DNA from: Roseateles_E sp005503085
GTDB taxonomy: Bacteria; Pseudomonadota; Gammaproteobacteria; Burkholderiales; Burkholderiaceae_C
Direction: 5' to 3'
Length of the DNA stretch: 55,694 nt
NCBI RefSeq assembly: GCF_028462495.1
Contig: NZ_JAQOWX010000023.1
Span: 1-55,694, forward strand
Positions within the stretch are counted from its first letter, which is position 1, and the number at the start of each line of letters is the position of its first letter. The notes under the pieces were generated by a model, which saw nothing but the letters and a program-made list of their open reading frames with translations, did not search any database and was not told where the DNA came from. Below are positions 9,956 through 20,236 of the stretch, one piece after another. The position numbers and the translations under genes are program-made.

Positions 9956-10058
9956 CGAGGCCGCGTCGCGGCGTGCGCTTGGCTGGCCGACGCCAAGCTG
10001 TTGCCAAGTCGCAATGGCGAGCATGCGGGCACTCCAACTCCCCATCTGCATCAGCGTC

Positions 10059-11285
10059 ATGAAGTCCGTCACGCCACCCCAGCCACCCTTGCACTCAAGC
10101 GGCCGTCGCCGCTGGATGCAAGCGCTGGCCATCACCCCCCTGTTGCCGCTTGCAGGCTGCGACGGCGATGTCACGGTGAATGCCGCGACGCCAAGCCCGC
10201 CGGCCTTGCCTGCGGCGCGCGCAGCGGTCCGCGAACTGCTGCAATCGGTCAGCCACCGCCATGACCTGGCGTTCGTGCTGGCCGTTGCCGGCCCCGGCGG
10301 CGAATGGGTAGAGGCCAGCGGCCTTGCGGATCGCGCTCGCGGCGAGGCACTGAGCGCGGGCCATTTCGTGCAGGGCTACAGCATCACCAAGCTGCTGACC
10401 GCCAGCGCCGTTCTCAGACTGGTCGATCAAGGCCGCGTGGCATTGGACGCACCGATCGCTCTGTACCTGGCTCCTGCGCTGCTCGACGGCCGTCCCGGCG
10501 GCGGTGCGACGCCGGTGCGGGCGCTGCTGGATCACAGCGCTGCCATCCCCAACTTCAGCGATACCGAGGCCTACGACGCCTGGCTGCTTGGCAGCGACGC
10601 CGAACTGCCGCTGCAAGCGCAAGTGCAACTGGTTCAAGGGGCGCCCTTGCTGGGGCCACAAGGGCAATCGGCGTACTACTCCAACACCCACTACGCCTTG
10701 CTGGCGCTGCTCATCGAAGCCGTCACCGGCGATCTGCATGAGCGCTTCGTCCGCGCTGAGGTGCTGCTGCCGCTGGGCCTGAGTGAATGTCGCTACGGAC
10801 GCGAGCGCAGCGGCGAGGCCTATCCGCAGGCACGCTACTACTCCACCAACAGCCTGATCTCGAAGGATGGCAAGCCGGTGGATGCAAGCGCCCTGACCCA
10901 CAAGATCATGCGCAACGAACTGGGCAGCGGTGGGCTGGAGGCACCGGCGCCGGCTTTCGTGCGCCTGCTGCAGGGCGTGCTGCGGCCGGGTCTGCTGTCG
11001 GCGGAGTCGCGCATCGCCATGCAGCGCTGGCAGCCGCTGCAGGCCGGCATGGCCTCCATCCCGGAGTTCTATGGACTGGGTCTGATGCGCCTGGACCACG
11101 ATCTGGGCCAGCGCGCCGTCGGCCACCCCGGTTCCGGTGTGGCCTGGAGCTATCTGGCGCATCTGCCCGACTCCCAACAGACCTTCTTTCTGGCCACGAC
11201 CACCGGCGACGCCCCTGCGGACGGACCGCTCTACGACAACTTCCAGGCAGTGCGCGCCGGGGTGGTGCGACTGCTGGCGGGTTGA
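10059..11285 (+). CDS. serine hydrolase of the class C beta-lactamase/penicillin-binding family (lipoprotein)
   Basis: The 408-residue protein has an arginine-rich start (SGRRRWMQ), a hydrophobic run and a lipobox LAGC (Cys34), so it is probably a Tat- or Sec-exported lipoprotein. Catalytic motifs of the family are present: SxxK at Ser108-Ile-Thr-Lys111, YxN at Tyr207-Ser-Asn209, and a late His-x-Gly (His356-Pro-Gly358) in place of KTG, as in esterase/D-peptidase members. It may act on peptidoglycan peptides, beta-lactams or esters. ATGs at 10014 and 10023 are alternatives, but 10059 places the signal best. It lies in a run of exported enzymes and is followed by the erythromycin-esterase-like gene. 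Confidence 0.85.
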   Translation: MKSVTPPQPPLHSSGRRRWMQALAITPLLPLAGCDGDVTVNAATPSPPALPAARAAVRELLQSVSHRHDLAFVLAVAGPGGEWVEASGLADRARGEALSAGHFVQGYSITKLLTASAVLRLVDQGRVALDAPIALYLAPALLDGRPGGGATPVRALLDHSAAIPNFSDTEAYDAWLLGSDAELPLQAQVQLVQGAPLLGPQGQSAYYSNTHYALLALLIEAVTGDLHERFVRAEVLLPLGLSECRYGRERSGEAYPQARYYSTNSLISKDGKPVDASALTHKIMRNELGSGGLEAPAPAFVRLLQGVLRPGLLSAESRIAMQRWQPLQAGMASIPEFYGLGLMRLDHDLGQRAVGHPGSGVAWSYLAHLPDSQQTFFLATTTGDAPADGPLYDNFQAVRAGVVRLLAG

Positions 11286-11496
11286 GTCGCATGCCGTCCC
11301 TGGATTTCAGGCGTACGCGAACGAGCGGCTAGCATGTACCGACCGGGGCTGACGGACCTATTGCCAAAGCGGGCAGGTGATGGCTGCCGCAGCCTTGCCC
11401 AGCTGCCGTTCCGGCTGGACGCAGTCTGAGCCGCGCGGTCCGCCAAGCGCATCCAAAGCCAATGGCCGCAGCATGCCGGAAAGATGGAGCTTGACG

Positions 11497-12696
11497 ATGA
11501 ACTTATGGCATGGGCTGGTCGCGGTCGCGCTGCTGCTGGCGCTGGACGAGGTCAAGGCGGCAGGCGCCGAGGCCAGCGCCTGGGTGCGGGCGCACATGCG
11601 CGCCATGCCGGCGGCGTCGCCAGCAGAACTCAGCGACGCGCAGCTGCAGGCCTTCGGTGACGCGGTTGGCGAGGCCCGCGTCGTCGCGCTGGCCGAGCAG
11701 ACCCATGGCGGCCGGCAGGAGTTCGAGCTCAGGACCCGTCTGCTTCGCTATCTGCACGAGCGCAAGGGCTTTGATGTGTTGGTGCTGGAAAGCGGCGTCT
11801 TTGACATGGCCCTGCTGCAGCAGCAGCTGCAGCATGGCGGCAAGCTGGATGAACTGGCGCAGGGCAATGTCTTCTACATGTACGCCAACAGCGACGCCGG
11901 TCGCGATCTGCTGCGCTATGTGGATTCACGGCAGGCCGGATCACGCCCGTTGGCGCTGGCCGGCATGGACAGCCAGCTCAGCGGCCTGCTCAGCCAGCGC
12001 GAGCTGCTACCGCGCCTGCGTCGGCTGCTGAACGACGGCGATTGGCCGGTGTTCGAGCGCCACGCGCAGCGCCTGATGCAGATGGACAGGAGCCCACCGC
12101 CGGCCACCGAGATGAAGCGCTTCGAGGCCATGGCCGTCCGGCTGCAGCAAAAGACCTGCGGGCCCGGGGGCGACGAGTTGCTGTGCCGCAGCCTGAGCGG
12201 CCTGCAGGCGCAGGCGGCCGGCTTCTGGCGGAACGACTACCAGCGCGACCAGGCCATGGCCGACAACGTGCTCTGGCTGCTGCAGCGGGTCTATCCCGGC
12301 CGCAAGCTGGTGCTCTGGGCCCACATCATCCATCTGGCCCGCGGTGTCAAGCTGGACGACAGGCAGCGCTTTGCCGGCGACATCCTCGGCCAGCGCCTGG
12401 GGCGCGACTACTACGTGCTGAACCTCACCGCGCTGCAGGGCAGCTACCTGGAGTTCGCCAGCGGCGAAGTGCACAAGATCGCGCCGGCCCATCCCGGCAG
12501 CCTGGAGCAGGTGATGGCCGAGCAGCCCGGCGAGCTCGCCTTTCTGAACGCGCCGCAACGACTCAAACATGGTCTGCCGGCGCGCAGCACGCAGTTCGGC
12601 TATGACCTTCCCTTGGGCACGGGCACGGGCCTCGGTTCGCAATGGGATGGCGTGTTCTTCATCAGGACCATGGCTCCGGTGCTCATGCAGCGCTGA
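11497..12696 (+). CDS. erythromycin esterase-like hydrolase with signal peptide
   Basis: GGAG at 11486-11489 with spacing 7 supports this ATG. The 399-residue product begins with a signal peptide (LWHGLVAVALLLALDEVKAAG). Family landmarks are AEQTHG (Glu67, His70), the buried Glu in VLESG (Glu98), the RDQAMADNVLWLL helix and the late AHIIHLAR histidine pair (AHNxH in typical members). These residues form the Glu/His active site of Ere-like enzymes. True macrolide esterases are cytosolic; most homologues with signal peptides have unknown substrates, so macrolide resistance should not be assumed. It converges with the sensor kinase gene, leaving 32 bases. Confidence 0.85.
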   Translation: MNLWHGLVAVALLLALDEVKAAGAEASAWVRAHMRAMPAASPAELSDAQLQAFGDAVGEARVVALAEQTHGGRQEFELRTRLLRYLHERKGFDVLVLESGVFDMALLQQQLQHGGKLDELAQGNVFYMYANSDAGRDLLRYVDSRQAGSRPLALAGMDSQLSGLLSQRELLPRLRRLLNDGDWPVFERHAQRLMQMDRSPPPATEMKRFEAMAVRLQQKTCGPGGDELLCRSLSGLQAQAAGFWRNDYQRDQAMADNVLWLLQRVYPGRKLVLWAHIIHLARGVKLDDRQRFAGDILGQRLGRDYYVLNLTALQGSYLEFASGEVHKIAPAHPGSLEQVMAEQPGELAFLNAPQRLKHGLPARSTQFGYDLPLGTGTGLGSQWDGVFFIRTMAPVLMQR

Positions 12697-12728
12697 GGCC
12701 GCTTGCGCCGGCCGGCGTCGAGTCGTCT

Positions 12729-14099
12729 CTAGTCGGCGGCGGCAAGCAATGCCGCTGGTAGCAGGAGCCGGAACTCCACACCTCGCCCGCCTGGGCCTGG
12801 CGTGCAATCGACGCGGCCGCCGTGCAGTTCGGCAATGCGGCGCACGATTGCCAGGCCCAGGCCGCTCCCCGTGGCCAGCGCGTCGCTGCCGCGGGCAAAG
12901 CGCTCGAACACGCGCTTGCGCTCGTGGGTGGCAATTCCCACGCCATCGTCGATCACGCTGAGTGCGGCGCCGCCGTCGTCGCCAAGCTGCAGCGAGACCA
13001 CCACGGTGCAGCCCGGCCCGGCATGGCGCAAGGAGTTGTCGATCAGATTGTTTAGCAGCGTGCGCATGGCGTTGGCATCAAGACGCAGGCAAAGCTTGTG
13101 CAGCGGGCAATGCCACTCCAGCCGCCCTCCGCAGGTCACTGCACGCGGCGCCTGCTGGGCGACGGCCTCCATGCCGAGCGCCACCAGATCGGTGGGCACC
13201 AGACTCGCTCCGGCCGCAGCGCTGGCATCGACACGAGCCAGGGTGAGCAAATGGCCCAGGGTATTGCCCGCACGTTCGATGCCGGTCTGCAGGGCCTGCA
13301 GTGCGGCCTTCCTCGACGTATCGTCGAGGGCGGTGATCAGCAAATGGGCCTGGGCCAGCAATGCGGCCAACGGCGTGCGCAGCTCATGCGCGGCATCGGC
13401 GAAGAAGGCACGCTCGGCTGCCAGCAAGGCGACGATGCGCTCGGTACGCTGATTCAAGGCTTGCACAAGCGGGACCAACTCGGCATGGACCTCGGGCGGC
13501 AGAGCCTCCAGCTCCGGTGCTGCGCCGACGCGCTGTGCCAGCGCGCGCAACGGCTGCAGCCCGAAGCGGGTTGCCAGCCAGGTAACCAAGGCGAGCAACA
13601 GCAGTGCCAGCAGCAGCGGCGCCAGGGTGACACCGATGGTCTGTGGCATTGTGCGCTGCAGCAGCGAGCGGTGGTAGGCGGCCAGCGCGATGCAGCAGGT
13701 GCTGCGATGTGTGGCGAGCAGCCAGTCGCCCTGCCACTGCGTGTCGGCATCACCCTTGATCACCGGCAGGGTCGGAGCGTGCTCCGAACGCGCCAACACC
13801 AGACCGTCGTGCGTCTGAATTAGCCAGCCGAGCTCCCCTGGTAGCAGTTCGTCATAGCGGGCGCTGATCTGCTGCAGCCGTTCGGCCAGACGGCGCGCAA
13901 TCGTCGGTTCGGTACCACCGCTGGCGTCGACCAGTTCACCCAAGGCCTCGGCGAGCAGGCGCAGATCGCGTTCGAAGGACGCGCCGCTGCGCAGACGGCT
14001 CAACTCGTAGCTGATCGCGCCAATCTGTACCAGAAAGATCAGGCCTAGCTGAACGCACAACAGGCGTTTGAAGAGCGAACGGCGCCATGGCGAGTTCAT
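12729..14099 (-). CDS. two-component sensor histidine kinase (QseC/TctE-like)
   Basis: The 456-residue protein has one membrane helix near residues 12-30, a periplasmic sensor of about 120 residues, a second helix near 154-178, then the kinase core. The H box is DAAHELRTPLAAL with His238 as phospho-acceptor. The N box is NLIDNSLRHAG, followed by G1 DDGVGI and G2 GSGLGLAIV. The sensor part contains a Cys pair (STCCIAL), which might sense redox or metal, though that is speculation. Its start overlaps the stop of the regulator gene by four bases (ATGA), so the two are translated together. The stimulus is unknown. Confidence 0.93.
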   Translation of the reverse strand: MNSPWRRSLFKRLLCVQLGLIFLVQIGAISYELSRLRSGASFERDLRLLAEALGELVDASGGTEPTIARRLAERLQQISARYDELLPGELGWLIQTHDGLVLARSEHAPTLPVIKGDADTQWQGDWLLATHRSTCCIALAAYHRSLLQRTMPQTIGVTLAPLLLALLLLALVTWLATRFGLQPLRALAQRVGAAPELEALPPEVHAELVPLVQALNQRTERIVALLAAERAFFADAAHELRTPLAALLAQAHLLITALDDTSRKAALQALQTGIERAGNTLGHLLTLARVDASAAAGASLVPTDLVALGMEAVAQQAPRAVTCGGRLEWHCPLHKLCLRLDANAMRTLLNNLIDNSLRHAGPGCTVVVSLQLGDDGGAALSVIDDGVGIATHERKRVFERFARGSDALATGSGLGLAIVRRIAELHGGRVDCTPGPGGRGVEFRLLLPAALLAAAD

Positions 14100-14755
14100 T
14101 GCACGGCCAGAAAATAGCCGACACCCCTCACCGTATGGATGGCCGCTGGTGGCAGCTTGCGGCGCAACTGGTGAACGAAGTATTCCAGTGTCGTATCTGT
14201 GACTTCGCCAGGACCGCCCCAGACGCGTTCAATCAAGCGCCTCTTGGGCACCACGCGGCCGGCCTGGCGGGCCAGTTCGAGCAGCAACTGATACTCGCGT
14301 GCCGTCAGCCCGATGACTCGCCCCCGAGTCTCGACACGGTGCTGCTCAACGTCGATCTGCAGCGCGCCGACCCGCCAGCAGGCGGCGGCCTGTCCGCTGG
14401 CGCGACGCAGCACAGCGTGCAGGCGCGCGAGCATTTCGGGCACCGCGAAGGGTTTGACCAGATAGTCGTCGGCGCCGCATTGCAAGCCCAGCAGCCGGTC
14501 ATCCAGCTGATCGCGGGCGGTGATCAGGAGCACCGGCAGACGTTTGTCGGCATCGCGCAGCGCGCTCAGCAGGCTCATGCCGTCACCGTCGGGGAGGCCC
14601 AGGTCCAGCAGCAGTCCGTCGACACCGCCATCAGCCAGCAGCGCATGCGCTTCGGCCAGACGGCGCAGCCAGGTGGGCCGAAAACCGGCTCCGGCGAGTG
14701 CGCTGGACAGTGCGCTGCCGAGTTGCAGATCGTCTTCGACCAACAAGATGTGCAT
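14096..14755 (-). CDS. OmpR/PhoB-family response regulator
   Basis: The 219-residue protein has a receiver domain with the acidic pocket Glu7-Asp8-Asp9, the phospho-acceptor Asp51 in LLLDLGLPDGDG, the Thr of LLITAR and the Lys of VKPF. A winged-helix domain follows from about residue 125 (LTAREYQLLLELARQAGRVV, then DTTLEYFVHQLRRKL and TVRGVGYFL). It is first in the operon, ahead of its partner kinase. Targets are unknown; the palindrome at 14830-14844 upstream is a candidate binding site for itself. Confidence 0.94.
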   Translation of the reverse strand: MHILLVEDDLQLGSALSSALAGAGFRPTWLRRLAEAHALLADGGVDGLLLDLGLPDGDGMSLLSALRDADKRLPVLLITARDQLDDRLLGLQCGADDYLVKPFAVPEMLARLHAVLRRASGQAAACWRVGALQIDVEQHRVETRGRVIGLTAREYQLLLELARQAGRVVPKRRLIERVWGGPGEVTDTTLEYFVHQLRRKLPPAAIHTVRGVGYFLAVQ

Positions 14756-14829
14756 GAGACGGCGAGGGTCGAGTGAAAGTCAGCCCTAGAACGGAAGACA
14801 GGCCCAGGCGCGCACGACCGCGCTTCGGT

Positions 14830-14844
14830 GAAGCTTAGAGCTTC
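14830..14844. promoter_or_regulatory. perfect palindrome upstream of the two-component operon
   Basis: GAAGCT (14830-14835) and AGCTTC (14839-14844) flank TAG. The site lies 75-90 bases before the response-regulator start, where an operator would be expected. The rest of the 256-base region up to the cold-shock gene shows no gene I can support. Confidence 0.45.
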
Positions 14845-15011
14845 GAGGCGCCCCAAGTGCTCCGATACGAAGCGAAACATGGCGCGTTCTTAACGGGCAT
14901 CAAGAGGGGCAACATTGCCAGGCCGGGCTTGGATTCTGCTTGGCGTCGGCTGGACATGCGCAACCGGCATGACAGGTCCCGGACTGCTGCGCGCGCCGTC
15001 TGCGGTGTTCA

Positions 15012-15248
15012 TCAGGCGGCGTCGCGCTCCATCTGAGCCGGCTCGTCGATCGGCGTGATGTTCTGCGCCAACTGGCCCTTGGGGCCCTGCACCAGATCAA
15101 AGCTGACCCGGCCACCCTGGCGCAGCGTACGAAAGCCTTCCATCTGGATGGCCGAAAAATGGGCGAATACATCCTCTCCGCCCGCCTCCGGTTCAAGAAA
15201 GCCGAAGCCCTTGGCGTCGTTGAACCATTTCACCGTTCCTACTGCCAT
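15012..15248 (-). CDS. cold-shock domain protein (CspA family)
   Basis: The 78-residue protein starts MAVGTVKWFNDAKGFGF. The frame is open further upstream, but GGAG six bases before this ATG and the family start fix it. RNP1 (KGFGFLEP) and RNP2 (VFAHFSAI) are present, with Leu replacing the usual Ile at the end of RNP1. Such proteins bind single-stranded RNA/DNA and act as RNA chaperones in the cytosol. A basic/acidic tail (EPAQMERDAA) extends past the normal end. The predicted leader is only about 30 bases, so the long cspA-type cold-sensing leader appears absent, suggesting a housekeeping member. Confidence 0.95.
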   Translation of the reverse strand: MAVGTVKWFNDAKGFGFLEPEAGGEDVFAHFSAIQMEGFRTLRQGGRVSFDLVQGPKGQLAQNITPIDEPAQMERDAA

Positions 15249-15284
15249 AACCGTCTCCACCCCACTGGTTTTTGTACCGGCGGG

Positions 15285-15314
15285 ATTCTCAAAGCGCGGT
15301 CCACCGGCTGTCAA
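15285..15314 (-). promoter_or_regulatory. sigma-70 promoter of the cold-shock gene
   Basis: On the minus strand a consensus TTGACA (15309-15314) is followed after 18 bases by GAGAAT (15285-15290). Transcription would start near 15278, giving a leader of about 30 bases. Confidence 0.6.
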
Positions 15315-15456
15315 TTCAGGGCCTGCCCGGGGGGTAGTTGTACGGAGAGGGTGGGGTGGCGCGTTGAAAAGGCGCGCAGCTCGCCCCCATATTCCGTGCT
15401 GCTTGTGGAATGCTTGACGGAAGATCCCCTTGCAGCGGCGCGCTCCGGCCCCACTC

Positions 15457-15464
15457 TATAGAAT
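15457..15464 (+). promoter_or_regulatory. TATAGAAT -10 element right before clpS
   Basis: TATAGAAT ends seven bases before the clpS ATG at 15471, and no Shine-Dalgarno lies between. If this is the -10 box, transcription would start at or next to the ATG, giving a leaderless clpS message. No good -35 sits at the right distance (TTGCAG at 15430 is too far). Confidence 0.4.
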
Positions 15465-15470
15465 CAGCCC

Positions 15471-15835
15471 ATGCCCGATCTACCCAATAAGCCCCCCGAA
15501 CCGCCGGTGAAAACCCCGGGCGTCGGGCCCGGCCGCGACGATGCGGACGGCACCACCACGCTGGAGCGGGTGGCGCAGAAAACCGAGCCGCCGCGCCTGT
15601 ACCAGGTGCTGCTGCTCAATGATGATTTCACGCCCATGGAGTTTGTCGTCATGGTGCTACAAGAGTTTTTTCGCCATGACTTGGATACTGCAACCCAAAT
15701 CATGCTGAAAATCCACCATGAGGGCCGGGGCGTTTGCGGTGTGTTCACCAAGGACGTGGCGGCCACCAAGGTTGAGTTGGTGCTGGCCGCCGCAAGGCGA
15801 GCCGGCCATCCCCTGCAGTGCATTATGGAGGCCGC

Positions 15836-15839
<4 letters not shown>
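15471..15839 (+). CDS. clpS: ClpS adaptor of the ClpAP protease
   Basis: The 122-residue protein has a flexible Pro-rich N-terminal extension (residues 1-40) and the ClpS core: YQVLLLNDDFTPMEFVVMVLQEFF, then IMLKIHHEGRGVCGVFTKDVA. The Asn-Asp-Asp and Met positions form the pocket that holds N-end-rule degron residues. It binds the ClpA N-domain and hands Leu/Phe/Trp/Tyr N-terminal substrates to ClpAP. Its stop overlaps the clpA start (ATGA), the usual clpS-clpA arrangement, so the pair is co-translated. Confidence 0.97.
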
Positions 15840-18160
<2,321 letters not shown>

Positions 18161-18164
18161 TCAG

Positions 18165-18188
18165 AAAAGGCCCCTCGGGGCCTTTTTT
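18165..18188. terminator. bidirectional rho-independent terminator between clpA and mtfA
   Basis: AAAAGGCCCC (18165-18174) pairs with GGGGCCTTTT (18177-18186), followed by T residues to 18188. On the other strand the same hairpin ends in TTTT. It lies four bases after the clpA stop and touches the mtfA stop, so it can serve both convergent genes. Confidence 0.9.
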
Positions 18189-18973
18189 CATGGTGCCGGG
18201 TCTTGCCTGAAGTAGCCGGCCAGTAGCTCATACAGCGCCGGCTGCTCCCACTTCAGCTCGGTGGGGGCGACAAAGAAGGCTTCGGCCGAGACGGCGAAGA
18301 ACTCCTCCAGGCTCTCGGCGCCGTAGGGATCGATCAGGGTAGTCGCGCCGGCATCGACCTGTTCGCAGAACCATTGCCACTCGGCCTCGATCACATCGAG
18401 CCAGCGTTCGCGCTCGGCCACCGAGCCCAGCGGCGGCACGCCATCGGCGAGACCGTCGCCCATGTCCAGCACATGGGCGAATTCATGGATGACGACGTTG
18501 TAGATGCTGTCCGGCGCTGCCGAGGCGGGGTCGCCGCTGTCGACCTCGCTCCAGGCCAGCATCAAGGGGCCGCCCTCCATCGCCTCGCCGGCCAGCACCT
18601 CCTCGTAGCGGTGGACCACGCCGTCCTCGTCGACGAACTCGCGCTGCGCGACCACCTCGCCCGCATGCATCACTATGCCGACAAAGCCGTCGTAGGCCGT
18701 CAGGCCCAGGCGCAGCACCGGCAGGCAGGCCTGGGCCGCGACGGCCAGGGCGACCTCGTCCGTGACCTCGAAACCGTCCACGCCATGGAATTCCTTGGCG
18801 GATAGAAACAGCGAGCACAGGCGTCGCAGCTCGGCCAGGTCCTCGCTTGAACGGACGGCGATGAAGGGGTAGCGCAGCAAGGTCAAGCGCCACAGCGGCT
18901 CGGGGATGGCGTAGTCGCGCAGCGTTTGCGCCTCCTGCCTGGCCCGCCAGGCCGACCACAGGCGACCCAGCAT
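18188..18973 (-). CDS. mtfA: MtfA-like zinc-dependent peptidase (M90)
   Basis: The 261-residue protein starts MLGRLWSAWRARQ. The frame is open upstream only as antisense of lpxH. The zinc motif is HEFAH (His163, Glu164, His167), with a downstream acidic helix (ESLEEFFAVSAEAFF) that supplies the third ligand, as in M90 peptidases. In E. coli MtfA binds the repressor Mlc and affects the glucose PTS; whether that role holds in this organism is unknown. Its ATG shares one base with the lpxH stop (TGATG), so it is translationally coupled to lpxH at the end of the ppiA-ppiB-lpxH-mtfA unit. Confidence 0.92.
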   Translation of the reverse strand: MLGRLWSAWRARQEAQTLRDYAIPEPLWRLTLLRYPFIAVRSSEDLAELRRLCSLFLSAKEFHGVDGFEVTDEVALAVAAQACLPVLRLGLTAYDGFVGIVMHAGEVVAQREFVDEDGVVHRYEEVLAGEAMEGGPLMLAWSEVDSGDPASAAPDSIYNVVIHEFAHVLDMGDGLADGVPPLGSVAERERWLDVIEAEWQWFCEQVDAGATTLIDPYGAESLEEFFAVSAEAFFVAPTELKWEQPALYELLAGYFRQDPAP

Positions 18974-19746
18974 CAGAGCAGGGCGATGCGCCGCAAGCCC
19001 TGGGCGTCCAGGCGCAGCACATCGGCGCGCGGAAGTTCGGCCTCCAGGTCCCAGTCTGACAGCACCCAGCGCCACAGGCCGTCGCCCAGATCATGGGCGG
19101 CCGGGCGGTGTGTGTGACCATGCAGCAAGACTTGGCATCGGGTTTGCCGCAGCCAGTCGCGGCAGGCGTTGGCATCGAGGTCGGACCAGGCTTGCGGGCT
19201 TTGCTGACGCTTGTTCAGCTCGCTGGCCTCGCGCATCTGGCGCGCGATCGCGCGTCGCTGCGCCAGCGGCTGGGCCAGGAATTCGCGCTGCCAGTCCGCG
19301 CCGCGCACCTGGGCGCGAAAGCGTTGGTAGTCGTGGTCGTCCAGGCACAGCGCGTCGCCATGGCTCAGCAGAACGCGCTGGCCGAAGGCCTCGAGAGCGA
19401 CCGGGTCGGGCAGGAGCTGCATACCGGCGTCCTGCGCCATCGCCTTGCCGAGCAGGAAGTCGCGGTTGCCGGCCATGAAGAAGAGCCGGTGTCTCTGGCT
19501 GGCGCGTTGCAGCAGGGCCGTGCACGCGGCTTCAAAACCTTCGAAGCGGGCATCGTCGCCGATCCAGACTTCGAAGATATCGCCAAGCAGGAACACTGCC
19601 TGGGCCGGCGTGCGCTCCAGGTGCTGCGCCAGCGCCGCCAGCGTCAGCGGCGTGGCGGGCGCCAGATGCAGATCCGACAGAAAGTCGATCACGCCCCACT
19701 CGGGAGGCGCGATCAGGGTCGGGGTGTCGATATCAGGCGATTTCAA
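18973..19746 (-). CDS. lpxH: UDP-2,3-diacylglucosamine diphosphatase
   Basis: The enzyme cleaves UDP-2,3-diacylglucosamine to lipid X in lipid A synthesis, at the inner membrane surface. The 257-residue protein has the metallophosphoesterase motifs in order: SDLHL, GDIFEVWIGDD, GNRD, SHGD and HGHTHRP. The longest frame begins with TTG at 19746, overlapping the ppiB stop by 14 bases. A GTG 54 bases inside (residue 19, just before IDFLSDLHL) is the alternative and is closer to the usual LpxH start. It is followed by mtfA with a one-base overlap. Confidence 0.95.
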   Translation of the reverse strand: MKSPDIDTPTLIAPPEWGVIDFLSDLHLAPATPLTLAALAQHLERTPAQAVFLLGDIFEVWIGDDARFEGFEAACTALLQRASQRHRLFFMAGNRDFLLGKAMAQDAGMQLLPDPVALEAFGQRVLLSHGDALCLDDHDYQRFRAQVRGADWQREFLAQPLAQRRAIARQMREASELNKRQQSPQAWSDLDANACRDWLRQTRCQVLLHGHTHRPAAHDLGDGLWRWVLSDWDLEAELPRADVLRLDAQGLRRIALL

Positions 19747-20236
19747 CCGCGCGCTCGATCACCACATCTTCCAGCGGCACATCGTCATGGAAACCGCTGC
19801 GGCCGGTCTTGACCTTCTCGATCGCATCGACGACTTCCTTGCCTTCGATGACCTTGCCGAACACCGCATAGCCCCAGCCCGACGGGGTCTCGGACTTGAA
19901 GTTCAGGAAACCGTTGTTGGTTGTGTTGATGAAGAACTGGCTGGAGGCCGAGTGCGGGGCATTGGTGCGGGCCATGGCCAGCGTGTAATGCTCGTTGGTC
20001 AGGCCGTTGTTGGCCTCGTTCTGGATCGTCGCGTCGGTGGGCTTTTGCTTCATGCCGGGTTCCATGCCGCCGCCCTGGATCATGAAGCCCTTGATGACGC
20101 GGTGGAACACCGTGCCGTCGTAATGGCCCTTGCGCACATAGCTGAGGAAGTTCTCGACGCTCAGCGGTGCCTTGGCATCGTCGAGTTCGACCTTGATCAG
20201 GCCGTGATTGGTATGCAGTTCAACGATCTTGCTCAT
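19733..20236 (-). CDS. ppiB: cytosolic peptidyl-prolyl cis-trans isomerase B (cyclophilin)
   Basis: The 167-residue protein lacks a signal peptide and starts MSKIVELHTNHG. Cyclophilin landmarks are FHRVIKGFMIQGG (catalytic Arg in FHR), LAMARTNAPHSASSQFFI and WGYAVFGKVIEG. It catalyses proline isomerisation in the cytosol. Its start overlaps the stop of the periplasmic homologue by four bases (ATGA), so the two compartments' cyclophilins are made from one message. Confidence 0.96.
   Translation of the reverse strand: MSKIVELHTNHGLIKVELDDAKAPLSVENFLSYVRKGHYDGTVFHRVIKGFMIQGGGMEPGMKQKPTDATIQNEANNGLTNEHYTLAMARTNAPHSASSQFFINTTNNGFLNFKSETPSGWGYAVFGKVIEGKEVVDAIEKVKTGRSGFHDDVPLEDVVIERAVEIA

Noticed and set aside
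11497..12696. True macrolide resistance gene (ere)
   Set aside because: The protein has a signal peptide and only family-level motifs; most such homologues have other, unknown substrates.
15249..15285. Long structured cold-shock leader
   Set aside because: The predicted promoter leaves a leader of only about 30 bases.
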